Shown here: in pieces, positions 22,521-33,009 of the stretch | How the letters are laid out: the number at the start of each line of letters is the position of its first letter | How positions within the stretch are numbered: position 1 is the stretch's first letter | Origin: Prorocentrum cordatum | Taxonomy: Eukaryota > Sar > Dinophyceae > Prorocentrales > Prorocentraceae | Assembly (NCBI GenBank): GCA_963575745.1 | Contig: CAUYUJ010014601.1 | Location: 183,501 to 247,500, forward strand | Length of the DNA stretch: 64,000 nucleotides | Direction: 5' to 3' | Position numbers and translations under genes: made by a program | Notes under the pieces: model-generated | Database searches by the model: none | The model's input: the letters and a program-made list of their open reading frames with translations, nothing else | What the model was told of the DNA's origin: nothing

Positions 22521-22886
22521 ATCTCTGCGATCCTCTCGGCCCAAGGCGGCTCGGCGGCGGGCCAGAAGGAGCAGAAGAAGGCGGCCTGCCACGTGGACCC
22601 AGAGCTGCTCAAGGCGGGGGTGGGCTGCCCCCCCCCCAAAAAAAACTGACGCCTGACGGGCACCCGGCCGCGACGGCGACAGCCTCGTCGTCCTTGCAGG
22701 GTGCACGACCACAGACCCCAGGCGGATTGATCATGCCAATCCCAGTTTTCTAGGTTTCGGCATCTGAGGGCCACTTCCGGGCCCTCGGGCCACCAAACGA
22801 TTCCATATCAGTGGTGAGAGGGTTCGGTCCATGGCGAGGGGGTCAAGAGCTCTGCTGCCCACGGGTTGACAAAAACACACGACTAG

Positions 22887-22962
22887 GGGGCCACATGCGC
22901 ACCCCAACCCACCCTCCCCCTCAGAAATCGTGGGGGGTAGGGGTAGGGTTCGCATGTGGCCC
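22887..22962. mobile_element. Hairpin element, copy 1
   Basis: The left arm GGGGCCACATGCGCACC and right arm GGTTCGCATGTGGCCC are inverted. ACTAG flanks both sides (22,882-22,886 and 22,963-22,967). The arms are filled with C-rich / G-rich complementary tracts, including GGTAGGGGTAGGGTT. It has the same ends as 27,814-27,962. Confidence 0.5.
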
Positions 22963-23171
22963 ACTAGCGACGTCGTATGGCGCTTGCACGCAAGGGTCCA
23001 GCGCTGCGCCGCACAGGCGAGTCTCCAGCCCTTCCACTGCCGCAGTTGGCCTTCGCCGCTGCCACCATCCAGCAGATCGAGCACGCGCTGCACCGTGTCC
23101 AGCGCGGGCGCCTGCCGCTTCTCTTCCTGCGCCAGCCCCAGCCGGCGGGGCGCGCCCCGCCGCGGCTACCC

Positions 23172-23333
23172 TGAAGTCGGGCACGTCCCTCTACAGGAGG
23201 AATATGCAAAAGTAGTCAAACAATAGTCGGGGGATGAATTTTCTAGCATTTTTCACAATTTATCGATGTGTTGGATCTGTTTTCTTTTGTGTTTCCTCCC
23301 AAACCCGTCTGTAGGAGGACATGCCCGACCTGA
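23172..23333. mobile_element. Family A TIR element, copy 3, perfect TSD
   Basis: 162 bp. The left end is TGAAGTCGGGCACGTCCC and the right end ATGCCCGACCTGA. The octamer GGCTACCC is present exactly at 23,164-23,171 and 23,334-23,341, giving a perfect 8-bp target duplication that fixes the element boundaries for the family. It is non-coding. Confidence 0.88.
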
Positions 23334-23515
23334 GGCTACCCGTGCCGACCGGTCCAGGTTGCAGCCTCTCTCCTCCTCGGACGCCCCGCTCCCTCGCAGC
23401 CGCCAGCCCAATGCGCCCAGAGCATGCCTCTGCAGCGGCGCGGCTGGAGAAGAGTCGCGAGCCTGTGATCACTTCCACGGGGCCCGCCGCCACGCTCACC
23501 GCCAGGAGGGGGAGG

Positions 23516-23992
23516 GGGATGATGAGGAGGAGGAGGAGGAGGAGGAGGAGGAGGAGGAGGAGGAGGAGAGGAGGAGGAGGAGGAGGAGGAGGAGGAGGAG
23601 GAGGAGGAGGAGGAGGAGGCGAGGAGGAGGAGGCGGAGGAGGAGAGGAGGAGGAGGAGGAGGAGGAGGAGGAGGAGGAGGAGGAGGAGGAGGAGGAGGAG
23701 GGGAGGAGGAGGAGGAGGAGGAGGAGGGAGGAGGGAGGAGGAGAGGAGGAGGAGGAGGAGGAGGAGGAGGGGAGGAGAAGGAGAGGAGGAGAGGGAGGAG
23801 GAGGAGGAGGAGAGGGAGGAGGAGGGAGGAGGGGAGGAGGGGAGGAGGAGGAGGAGGAGAGGAGGAGGGGGGAGGGGGGAGGGAGGAGGAGGGAGGAGGA
23901 GGGAGGGAGGAGGAGGGAGAGGAGGAGGAGGGGGAGGAGGAGGAGGAGGGAGGAGGGAGGGGGAGGAGGGGGGAGGGGGAGGAGGAGGGGTC
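23516..23992. repeat. (GAG)n microsatellite, ~475 bp
   Basis: The longest GAG tract in the window, interrupted by GGGAGG variants. The long Glu/Gly/Arg and Leu/Pro/Ser frames across it are artefacts. Confidence 0.97.
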
Positions 23993-24442
23993 GCTCGGCC
24001 CTCTGCGCGGTCAGCACGCCGTGGGCGGGCCCGTGCAGCTCCAGGCGAGGCCCTGCCGCGCCTCTCAAGCGTGCGCCCCGCCCCGCTCTGGCCAGCGCCA
24101 GGCAATTCGGGCGCTCGCACGCCCTGTCGGTCTAAAGGCTCGCGCGCGGCCCACGAGCCGCGCTGCCCGCGGCAGCACACCAGAGAAGGCATCCGCCGCG
24201 CGCCGGTACGTGCGAGATGCCAACCAGTTGCGCGGCCGCCGCGCGATCGGGCTCCCGACAGGGAAAGTGCAGAGCGGGATATCCATGCCCTCGACGGCGG
24301 CGCCGCACTGATGGGGACGCCGGCAGTGCATCTCACTTCGTCGCGGCCGATTCCGTTACCATGTTTCTCTTGCTCAGCATGGCGTGCAGTGCGCCAGCGG
24401 CGTCCCAGGGCGAGCTGCTCGCTCAGCGGTCCATTCCATCAT

Positions 24443-24655
24443 ACAGATGCCAGCACGTGTGTGTGTGTTGTGTGTTGTGTGGTGTGCGTTATGTGTATGT
24501 GTGTGTTTGTATGTTTGTTTGACTTTGTCTTTGCCTTTGCCTTTGTCTTTGTCTTTGTCTTTGTCTTTGTCTTTGTCTTTGTGTGTGTGTTTGTGCTTGT
24601 GATTGTGTTTGTGTTTTTGCTTGTGTTTGTGTGTGTGCTTGTGTGTGCGTCGCGC
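24443..24655. repeat. (GT)n and (CTTTGT)n microsatellite
   Basis: TGTGTG-rich flanks surround a hexamer run of CTTTGT/CTTTGC (about 24,523-24,583). All pyrimidine/G strand on top. Confidence 0.9.
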
Positions 24656-25795
24656 CACCATCGTACCTGCATCTCGGTGGGTCCATTCGTTCAGCAAGAC
24701 TTGCGCGCGTGATTGGCAGCACCCTTTCGACAGGGCATCATCCGTCGGGCGAGGTGCGCACGCCACTCCAGCGCGCGCCATGGTGGCGCCGAGCTGCAGC
24801 TCTGAAGTGCTCAGCTGCGCGCACGTCAAGCACAGGAGGGCCAGGCAAGGCTCGAACATAAAGAACCAGCTCCCACTTCTGGCATAGAGGGCGCGCGGCG
24901 CCTCCCTTGCCCAGCTGGGCCACAGGGGCGGGACACCCAGCCCAGTCCAGGCGCTGGAACTTGGAAGGCGCGGACCAAGCGGCGGCCCGGCGGCTCCCTT
25001 ACAGGCAGCCGGCTACTTCAGGCGGGCCACGTTGCCGACGCAATCCGGCTGTCCAAATGTCTCCACGAATTCGCATTTTGACGGGAGCCCGTTCGCCTCC
25101 CAGACTTCAGAAGTGGCTCGTCTGCCCAGTGGCGGGCGTGGCCGTGATCCCCCAGCTGGGCACCCTCGCGGGGAGGCGCGGGCAGGGGCTCAGCTGCGAC
25201 AAGCGTGGCATGCGCCGCGGCCTTCGCCTTCATGATGGCCCCGGGGACGCGACGCCTTCGAGCCTGTTGACGAGCTCGGCTGCGCCGCCGCCTGAGCCTC
25301 CTCCGCCGGCCGCCTCGTCTGTTGTTGCCTTCGCGCTTGCTCCAGGTGGCGCCGCGTGGTGTCGAGCACCTCCTCCGCCTGAGCGCGCGTTTGGTGGTCC
25401 GCGGGCGGCTTCCCCGCAGAGCGCGGCTCCACAGCTTGCAATTGAGCCTCAGCGCGCCGCGCCACGGTGCAGCCGGCGGGAGGCCTCAGTCTGGGCTCCC
25501 CAGGGTGGCGGCGGCGCCGCCTCCTGCGGAGGCCAGGAGGGGCAAGTCGCCACGGCGTGTGCTGCTCCGCACCGCCCGCTGCTGCCTTGCTGGCTGTCGA
25601 AGCCTGTGATGGCTCGACCGCAGCGCTTCTCGGTGGGTGCTGCGACACCGTGCTCGCGCTGCCCCATCCACTGCCGAGCAGGCTGCTCAGAGGCTCCACC
25701 GCGATCTCCAGGTTGGCCTGGCGCCCGCCCCAGCCGCGCCGCTGCACCATCTGCCATGTTATGGTCAAGCGGAAGACCCCAAGAAATGCCACACT
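24656..25795. other. GC-rich spacer; weak antisense coding-like segment
   Basis: On the minus strand around 25,200-25,400 the translation includes AEEVLDTTRRHLEQARRQQQ and, in a neighbouring frame, KAKAAAHATLVAAEPL, which resemble the coiled-coil of retroelement ORF1 proteins. Frames are broken and the similarity is only of composition, so no gene is called. Confidence 0.25.
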
Positions 25796-25973
25796 GGTGT
25801 GTGTGTGTTGTGTTGTGTTGGGTTGTGTTGTGTTGTGCTGTGCTGTGCTGTGTTGTGGTGTGGTGTGATGTGGCGTGGTGTGGTGTGTTGTGGTTTGGTG
25901 TCTGTGTGTGCGTGTGTTTGTGTGCGTGTGCGTGTGCGTGTGTGCGTGTGTGCGCGTGCGTGTGCGCGTGCGC

Positions 25974-26004
<31 letters not shown>

Positions 26005-26151
26005 TGCGTGTGTGCGTGTGTGCGTGTGTGCGTGTGTGCGTGTGTGCGTGTGTGTCTGCGTGTCTGCGTGTCTGCGTGTCTGCGTGTGAGCGTGTGTGCG
26101 TGTGTGCGTGTGTGCGGGTGTGCGGGTGTGCGGGTGTGCGTGTGTGCGTGT

Positions 26152-26184
<33 letters not shown>

Positions 26185-27175
26185 TCAGGCGCGTGTGCGT
26201 GTGCGTGTGCGTGTGTGCGCGTGTGTGCGCGTGTGTGCGCGTGTGTGCGTGTGTGCGCGTGTGTGCGCGTGAGCGTGTGTGCGTGTGTGCGCGTGTGTAA
26301 AGTTGTGCGTAGCCCGCCTAGCTTTTAGCGGCAGAGGTTCGCTCTCGCACCGCAGATCAAAAAGTGAGTGCGCGTGTGTGCGCGTGTGTGCGTGTGTGCG
26401 CGTGTGTGCGCGTGTGCTCGTGTGCGTGTGTGCCCGTGTGTGCGCGTGTGTGCGTGTGTGTGTGCGTGTGTGCGTGTGTGCGCGTGTGTGTGTGTGCGTG
26501 CGCGTGCGCGTGCGCGTGCGCGTGCGCGTGCGCGCGTGCGCGCGTGCGCGCGTGTGCGCGTGTGTGCGTGTGTGCGCGTGTGCGCGTGTGCGCGTCTGCG
26601 CGTGTGCGCGTGTGCGCGTGTGCGCGTGTGCGCATGTGCGCGTGCGCGCGCGTTCGCAAGCGCGCGAGCGCGCGTGTGCGCGTGTGCGCGTGTGCGCGCG
26701 TGCGCGTGTGCGCGTGCGCGTGCGCGTGCGCGTGCGTGCGTGCGCGTGCGCGTGCGTGCGCTTGCGTGCCTGCGCGTACGCGTGCGCGTGCGCGTGCGCG
26801 TGCGCGTGCCGTGTGCGCGTGTGCGCGTGTGCGCGTGTGCATGTGCGCGTGTGTGCGAGTGTGCGCGCGTGCGTTCGTGCGCGTGTGCGCGTGCGCGTGC
26901 GCGTGCGCGTGTGCGCTTGCGCGTGCGCGTGCGCGTTCGCGTGCGCGTGCGCGTGCGCGTGCGCGTGCGCGTGCGCGTGCGCGTGCGCGTGCGTGCGTGC
27001 GCGTGCGGGTGCGGGTGCGGGTGCGGGTGCGTGTGCGTGTGCGGGTGCGGGTGCGGGTGCGGGTGTTGGTGCGTGCGTGGGTGCGTGCGTATGTGCGGGC
27101 GGGCGGGCGGGCGGGCGGGCGTGTGCGTGTACGTGTGCGTGTGCATGTGCGTGTCCGTGTGCGTGTGCGTGTGCG

Positions 27176-27209
<34 letters not shown>

Positions 27210-27250
27210 TGTGTGTGTTTGTGTTTGTCTTTGTGTGTGTGGGCGGGGAG
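25796..27250. repeat. 1.4-kb TG/CG alternating tract
   Basis: Starts as GTGTGTTGTG words, becomes GTGTGCGTGTGTGCG, then GTGCGCGTGCGCG, then GTGCGGGTGC, then GTGCCTGTGCC, ending in TTTGTGTG. Most of it is strictly alternating purine-pyrimidine. One unrelated 70-bp island (about 26,296-26,365, including TAGCCCGCCTAGC) interrupts it. Frames of over 300 residues are open on both strands and are artefacts. Confidence 0.95.
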
Positions 27251-27299
27251 TTGGCGTGAGGCACGGGCGACACCTGATCCCAACCAGCGTTTGATCTCT

Positions 27300-27469
27300 C
27301 CTCTTCCTCCTCGTCATCCTCCTCCTCCTTCTCCTCTTCCTTGAGCGCTCCTCTTCATCTCCCTTCCGTTTCCTTGTTCATTTCCCCATCTCTTCCTCTT
27401 TCTTCTCTTGCCTATCATCTGCCTCCTCCTCCTCCTCCTCCTCCTCCTCATCATCATCATCATCATCAT

Positions 27470-27540
<71 letters not shown>
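27300..27540. repeat. (CTC)n then (CAT)n microsatellite
   Basis: C/T-rich DNA from 27,300, (CCT)n at 27,421-27,448 and nearly pure (CAT)n at 27,449-27,539. Confidence 0.95.
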
Positions 27541-27541
<1 letters not shown>

Positions 27542-27813
27542 GGTGTCCGAGCCCTGCGACGCTGGCTCTTAGCGGTTTCATCTCTCCCCGCTTCTTCCTC
27601 AGCCGCCCTGCGTTTCTTAGAAATGGAGCCGTACGATACCTGCCCTGACCTGTTTGCCACCCTTTTCGACCGCTGTTGCACGCGCTGTTCGCGGCAGCCC
27701 CCCATGCGTGAGAGATCACCGCAGCGCCCCCCTCCCCCCCTCACCCCCGAAAGAAACGGCGGAGGACGAAGACGGGCAAGCAGGACCAGCGCGACAAGGG
27801 GTGAAGAGGACGA

Positions 27814-27962
27814 GGGGCCACATGTGAATCCTACCCCCAACCCCACCCCCGATTTCTGAGAGGGGGTGGAGGTTCATCTCGTTGGGGAGGTCCCGAGCGG
27901 TGTGACCCCCCCCCCCCTTCGACATCGTGGGGGTGAGGGTAGGGTTCGCATGTGGCCACTTG
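27814..27962. mobile_element. Hairpin element, copy 2
   Basis: The left arm GGGGCCACATGTGAATCCTA and right arm TAGGGTTCGCATGTGGCC are inverted. GAGGACGA lies exactly at 27,806-27,813 and 27,963-27,970, an apparent 8-bp target duplication. The interior has CCCC/GGGG complementary tracts and a C10 run. Confidence 0.55.
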
Positions 27963-28021
27963 GAGGACGATGGGATCAGCTCCCGTCCGAGAGCGCCGGG
28001 CTGAGAGGGAGGGAGGGAGAC

Positions 28022-28150
28022 GCGACACCACCACCACCACCACCACCAGGGGGGCCACCAGGAGGAGGAGGAGGAGGAGGAGGAGACCGAGGAGGAGGAG
28101 GAGGAGGAGGAGGAGGAGGAGGAGTAGGAGGAGGAGGAGGAGGAGGAGGG
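28022..28150. repeat. (CAC)n and (GAG)n microsatellites
   Basis: (CCA)n at 28,028-28,048 and (GGA)n at 28,062-28,150. Confidence 0.9.
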
Positions 28151-28262
28151 CGGGACGGAGGCCGCGGAGGAGGGCCGGGCCGGCGCCCGCGGAGGGCGGG
28201 GCGGCTTCGGTCTGCCTCGGCCCGCCGTGCCTCGTGGGGCGGCCTCCGCCCTCCGCCGCCGC

Positions 28263-28351
28263 AGGCTCCGGTCGCGCCGATGCGACCGGCAGGTCTGCCC
28301 TCGCCAAGAGTATTCCTCCCAACGCGCGGGCCCTGGAGACTCGGTGGAGCA
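28263..28351. repeat. Duplicated 89-bp unit, uninterrupted copy
   Basis: The unit runs from GGCTCCGGTCGCGCCGATG through CTCGCCAAGAGTATTCC to GAGACTCGGTGGAGC. A second copy starts at 28,474, is split by two mobile elements after CTCGCCAATA (28,520), and resumes at 28,902 with GTATTCCTCCCAACGCG. This copy therefore keeps the empty target site. Confidence 0.9.
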
Positions 28352-28520
28352 ATAATGCGGATGATCATGCAAGCAATAATCATACTAAGGAGCAACCATG
28401 AGGATAGTAAGAATACGCATACAAATAAAACTACAATAATAATTCTACTACTAATATCGCCGATCTAAGAATAAGGCTCCGGTCGCGCCGATGCGACCGG
28501 CAGGTCTGCCCTCGCCAATA

Positions 28521-28717
28521 TCGGGGGCGGAAAAGAGGGGGGTGATGACTAGGGGGGGGTGGATATCATGGCGGGGGCCATGATATCTCCCCAGATTTCG
28601 TGGCGCCTCTTCTTATTCCATTACGTCCCTAGCCCCCCCGCTGGGCCGCGCACATGCCGCCGGTCATGATTTGCACCCCCCCCCCCTCTTGGACACCCCC
28701 CTCTTGGCCGCTCCCGA
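28521..28717. mobile_element. Family B TIR element, copy 3
   Basis: 197 bp. The left end is TCGGGGGCGGAAAAGAGGGG and the right end CCCCTCTTGGCCGCTCCCGA. CAATA flanks it exactly (28,516-28,520 and 28,718-28,722). The internal hairpin is perfect here: GATATCATGGC (28,562-28,572), a GGGG loop, then GCCATGATATC (28,577-28,587). Confidence 0.88.
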
Positions 28718-28720
28718 CAA

Positions 28721-28901
28721 TACAGTCGGGGCCCTGAAGAAGGAACCCTTTTGGTTGGGGAGGGGCTCCACGTTCCTTAAAGTGTTTCGCAGCTCGCCTC
28801 AGGTTTTCCTTATGTTTTCGATGGGAAATCGGAGTTCAGCTTATGGGAAAAAGGGGCCTCGTTCCTTATTTAGGGTTCCTTAGGTCAACGCCCCGACTGT
28901 A
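28721..28901. mobile_element. Family D mariner-like TIR element, copy 1
   Basis: TA at each end, then TIRs CAGTCGGGGCCCTGAAGAAG / complement of CCTTAGGTCAACGCCCCGAC TG. It sits in the TA of the right-hand CAATA duplication of the family B element, so it arrived later. The interior (ATGGGAAATCGGAG, GGGAAAAAGGGGCCTCGTTCC) is shared with 56,981-57,160. TA duplication plus a CAGT start fits Tc1/mariner-derived non-autonomous elements (inference). Confidence 0.85.
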
Positions 28902-29113
28902 GTATTCCTCCCAACGCGCGGGCCCTGGAGACACGGTGAAGCGCGGGTCGGCCTCCCAGCGTCTGACCCGACATCCCGCGGATCCACTCGCGCCACCCGC
29001 AGCGTCGCCCCCCCCTTCCCCCCCCGGCCCGGCCTGCGGTGCGTCTGGACATGTTTCTCCTCCAAGGCGAAGCGGGCCGTGGAGACGAGCAGCTCCCTCG
29101 AAGGCCGGGCAAG

Positions 29114-29218
29114 AGAGGAGGAGGAGGAGGAGGAGGAGGAGGAGGAGGAGGAAAGGAGGAGGAGGAGGAGGAGGAGGAGGAGGAGGAGGAGGAAAGGAGG
29201 AGGAGGAGGAGGAGGACG
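29114..29218. repeat. (GAG)n microsatellite
   Basis: GAG/AGG trinucleotides with two AAAGG interruptions. Confidence 0.95.
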
Positions 29219-29800
29219 GTCCTTTCTCTTCGACGTGTTTCGGGTTGACTCCAGATCCAGCGACCAGGGGGTGGTGCAACAGATCTGGTGCAATAGGTTT
29301 GTGGGGTTGAAATACATTCGGGGCATGCAATAATTACATTTCGGAGCGTAAATGTATTGCTGGATTTACGCGTGCAAAACATTATTGACAATACAATGCA
29401 ATACAATTCCCCGGCGCAATGCATGTGCAATACACGTGCCCCAAATCTATTGCACCCCCCCCTTTCAGCTGGACCCCCTTTTGAGTCACCCAAAGTGTTA
29501 CCGGCATCCCCATGGCGTCGGATGAGCAGTCAGATGAGAGGATCGCGGGGACCGAAACGGGTACAGAGACAATGGGCACTAAGCCCATCAGCAGTTGCTG
29601 TTCATTCTGAACAGGATTCGCTGTCGGCGTCGCGGCGGTTGTTGGTCGTTTGAGACAGGGCGGGCTGCCCAACAGCGGCCGCCGTCGCTTTGGGGCAACA
29701 CGTGCTGTTGGGGATCGTACCCGTTTCTTCCGTACCCATGTCGGGCGTTCAAAGGAGGAGAGGGAGGAGGTGCGCGCCGCGGGGTGTGGGCCAGATCGCC

Positions 29801-29986
29801 ATGCGCCGGATGCACGAGCGCCACAAGCGCGAGGCCGAGGAGTACGCTGCGTGGCAGGCCGCGTGCGCGCAGCTGCAGTACAACCAGTTCGTGGTCCAGC
29901 AGCAGGCGTCTGCCCCTCGTCGTCCTCGTCTTCCTGTGGCGGCGCGCAGGGGGGGGGGGGCAGGGGTAGGGGGGAAGGGTTCCTAG
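29801..29986 (+). CDS. Possible short coding segment
   Basis: From ATG at 29,801 the frame begins MRRMHERHKREAEEYAAWQA and continues CAQLQYNQFVVQQQ, a charged, helix-like run of natural composition, then decays into Arg/Pro/Gly-rich sequence. The frame extends upstream to 29,690 without such character. It may be an exon fragment. No domain, no partner, low confidence. Confidence 0.25.
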   Translation: MRRMHERHKREAEEYAAWQAACAQLQYNQFVVQQQASAPRRPRLPVAARRGGGAGVGGKGS

Positions 29987-30189
29987 GAGGAGGCTGCTTC
30001 TTAGAAGGCGCGGGCCTTACAGCTGCAGACGAGGAGCGCGCCCTCTGAGGAGCAGGGGGTGCTTCTGAGAAGCCTCCCCCCCGCCCCCTACCCCCCTCCG
30101 CGCGCCGCCGATTCCTTCTCTTCCTTCTCCCAGGCCTTCGGAGTGCCGAGGGGCGCGGCTTGGGAAACGGGAGGGGCCTGGTGACGCGC

Positions 30190-30302
30190 TTCGAGCGGAG
30201 GATTGCAAAAAAACCCTTCGGTTTTTTTTGCAATCCTTCGGGTTTTTGTTGCACTCCTTCGGGTTTGTTTGCAATCCTTCGGGTTTTTTGCAATCCTTCG
30301 TG
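30190..30302. repeat. ~20-bp minisatellite (GCAATCCTTCGGGTTTTTT)
   Basis: Five tandem variants of GCAATCCTTCGGGTTTTTT, preceded by one inverted partner (GGATTGCAAAAAAACCC) that can pair with them. Confidence 0.85.
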
Positions 30303-30435
30303 CGAGGCGTCGGCCTCCTTTGTCGTCGTCGGGCCGGGGGCGTGCGCCGGACCGCTCGGGTCAGAGATCCTGCCGCCTCTCGAGCTTCGGATCTCGGGTT
30401 GGAGGGTGGCCGCGGATGACAGACCAGGGCTGGAC

Positions 30436-30580
30436 ACTCCTCCTCCTCCCCCTCCTCCCTCCTCCTCCTCCTCCTCCTCCTCCTCCTCCTCCTCCTCCTC
30501 CTCCTCCTCCTCCTCCTCCTCCTCCTCCCCCTCCTCCCCCTCCCTCTCCCCCTCCCCCTCCCATCCTCCTCCTCCTCCAC
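30436..30580. repeat. (CTC)n microsatellite
   Basis: CCT/CTC trinucleotides with CCCCTCC variants over about 145 bp. Confidence 0.95.
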
Positions 30581-30714
30581 CGCTGGACGTCGGCTGTGTT
30601 CTTGTTGTTCGCTCCAGCCATCCTGTGGCGTTGGGTCCTCGCTTTGACGAGGCGGCCGCCGCGTTCCTCCTTCCTTCCTCCCTCCTCCCCCTCCCCCCTC
30701 CTCCCTCCCTGCGT

Positions 30715-31395
30715 TTCACCCACCCAGTACACCGCTTCGTGGCCCCATGGAGAGCTCCACCGAAGCCCCCAGTGGGACCGCCCGCATGCGCCCCACACAC
30801 CCAATTTCACATTTTCACTCACCCAGTACAGCGTTTCGTGGCCCCATAGGGAGCTCCATCGCAGCCCCCAGTGGGACCGCCCGCATGCGTCCCACACATT
30901 CAATTTGGCATGTTCACATACCCAGTACAGCGCTTCGTGGCCCCATAAGGAGCTAGCTCCATTCAAGCCCCCAGTGGGGCCGCCCGCATGCGCCCCGGAA
31001 GCCCAATTTGGCATTTTCGCCAACCCAGTACAACGTTTCGTGGCCCCATAAGGAGCCCCACCAAAGCCCCCAGTGGGACCGCCCGCTTGTGCCCCAGAAG
31101 CGCAATGTGGCATTTTCATCAACCGAGTACAGCGTTTCGTGGCCCCATAGGGAGCTCCACCGAAGCCCCCACTGGGACCGCCCGCATGCGCCCCACACCC
31201 CCAGTTTCACATTTTCACCCATCCACTACAGCGCTTTGTGGCCCCATAGGGAGCTCCACCGAAGGCCCCTTTGCTACCGCCCGCATGCGTCCCCCCCACC
31301 CAGTAAAGCTCTTCGTGGCCCCAAAGGGAGCTCCACCGACGGCCCAAGTGCTACCGCCCGCATACGTTCCCCCCCACCCAGTGCAGCGCTTCTCA
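30715..31395 (-). repeat. ~93-bp satellite array, inverted orientation
   Basis: About seven monomers. On the minus strand the core GGAGCTCCCTATGGGGCCAC and the GCATGCGGGCGG block are the same as in the arrays at 19 and 63 kb, but the linker differs (on + strand: ACACCCAATTTCACATTTTC and variants). The last two monomers are shortened. Confidence 0.88.
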
Positions 31396-32254
31396 CAATT
31401 GCGGTACCCACAACTGCATGTGGTTGAGTCTTTCGCCAGGGTTATTTTGGCAGCGAAGAAGCCCTTTTCGGTCGGAAGGGCGAGAGGGGAGGGATGGTGC
31501 GAGATAGAAATCTCCGCAGTATGCAGTCGAGGTGCATCTGATCATGTTGGAGTTCAGTTCTTCCAACCCCAAATGTGGCCTCGACGGAGGTTCAGCGCGC
31601 CTTGCGACACAGAGCATGTAGATTCGATCATACGGCTGCGGGCTGAAAGGGCGGGAGAGAAAAGGACGGGGATGGGGATGGCAGGGGGAGAATTTGCAGA
31701 TGATGCCTTACTGAGTGGAGCGGCAAACGGAGGACGCCTAGAGTTCCCTCGCGTGCGGAACGCGGCAATCGTGGACGACTCGGCACCTTGAGAGGGATGC
31801 CGGTGCATCAGGCCTCGGAGCACTTGCACGCCACCCGGGCGTCCCCCTCCGCGAGCGCCAAGCGTCTGGCGTCGACGTCCGAGCAGCGCCCGCAGTTGTT
31901 CATGGGGGGGAGTTGTCCGCGAGCATCAGTCTACAAGCCCAGAGCGCGGTTTCGACAGCCGAGCGTATCTCTTCGGAGCTTGGTCTGTATGTACTGGTTG
32001 TTGTTGGGGCAGGTGCTGCGATTATGTGTGAGGGCGGGTATTGACAAGTGGTGAGGCGCGCCATGGCGGAAGCACTGCAGGAGAAAAATTCCCAGCCCGT
32101 CAAACCGCGGAGTCCAGACCCGATCGCCGAGAGAAGAACACCCAAAGCCGACGCCCGTCGATGGCATCCCAGGCCTCAGGCGTCGTGTGTCCTCCACACG
32201 TCTGGGCCCCGCAGCTCTCGACCCAGACACTCGTATGGATCTCGCGGCGTCGCA
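31396..32254. other. Spacer without recognisable genes
   Basis: Mixed composition; no domain or repeat family recognised on either strand. Confidence 0.35.
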
Positions 32255-32417
32255 TTCAGGCGGGCGTGTCCCTCTTCAGGAGGAATATTCAACAGAAATA
32301 GTCAAACCGTAGTCTGGGGACGATTTTCGGACTATCTTTGACCACTTTGAACACTTGTTGACTATTGTATAAATGTGTTGTCCAAAATCCGCCTGCAGGA
32401 GGACGTGCCCGACCTAA
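32255..32417. mobile_element. Family A TIR element, copy 4
   Basis: 163 bp. The left end is TTCAGGCGGGCGTGTCCC and the right end GGACGTGCCCGACCTAA. Flanking octamers GCGTCGCA (32,247-32,254) and CCGTAGCG (32,418-32,425) agree at 5 of 8 positions, compatible with an old duplication. The interior has GACGATTTTCGGACTA and TGTCCAAAATCCGCC as in the other copies. Confidence 0.8.
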
Positions 32418-32486
32418 CCGTAGCGCGTTTTTTTCCGTAGGCCCCCGGGGACCCGAAAACGGGCCGCAGGAAGCCCAGAGTGAGGA

Positions 32487-32674
32487 TACAGTGAGCGGCT
32501 TGAACAAGGAACACTTACTTCTCAAAAGGGGCTCGGTCGTTCCTCAGGCTTGCATGCGTTACTCATCGCTCCGTATGCGTTATTTATTATGGATCGTTTC
32601 TTATGCGCTATTCCTTGGAACAAAAAAGGCTTCGTTCCTTATGTATCGTTCCTTAGGTCAGGCCGATGACTGTA
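32487..32674. mobile_element. Family D TIR element, copy 2 (diverged)
   Basis: TACAGTGAGCGGCTTGAAC at the left and GTTCCTTAGGTCAGGCCGAT plus GACTGTA at the right match the ends of 28,721-28,901. The interior keeps GGCTTCGTTCCTTATG. It begins about 70 bp downstream of a family A copy. Confidence 0.65.
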
Positions 32675-32776
32675 TGCGGAGGACTTGCCCCCGGCACGCG
32701 GGGGACTTGCACGCCGTGCTTGCCCCTCGAAGGCCGTCGGTGCCCAACCAGCTGACGGTGCCGGCTTTCGCACCTC

Positions 32777-32900
32777 CTCCTCCTCCTCCTCCCCTTCCCC
32801 CTCCTCCCACTCCTCCTCCTCCTCCTCCCTCCTCCTCCCCCTCCTCCTCCCCCTCCTCCCTCCTCCTTCTCCTCCTCCCTCCTCTATTCCTTTTCCTTAT
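32777..32900. repeat. (CTC)n microsatellite
   Basis: CTC/CCT trinucleotides with CCC interruptions. Confidence 0.93.
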
Positions 32901-33009
32901 GAATAACTTCTCCCTGTCGCACCCCGAGGCAAGTTTATAGGGCGGGCCGGGCGTTTCGCCTGAGACTTCCTCACCACTCATGACTCTGAAGCATAAAGAT
33001 TGGCAACAA

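Noticed and set aside
23260-24712. Glu/Gly/Arg-rich and Pro/Leu/Ser-rich long frames
   Set aside because: They are translations of the (GAG)n tract; flanking sequence has no conserved motif.
26185-27344. Several 300-residue frames rich in Cys/Val/Arg or His/Thr/Arg
   Set aside because: They are translations of the TG/CG repeat in all six frames.
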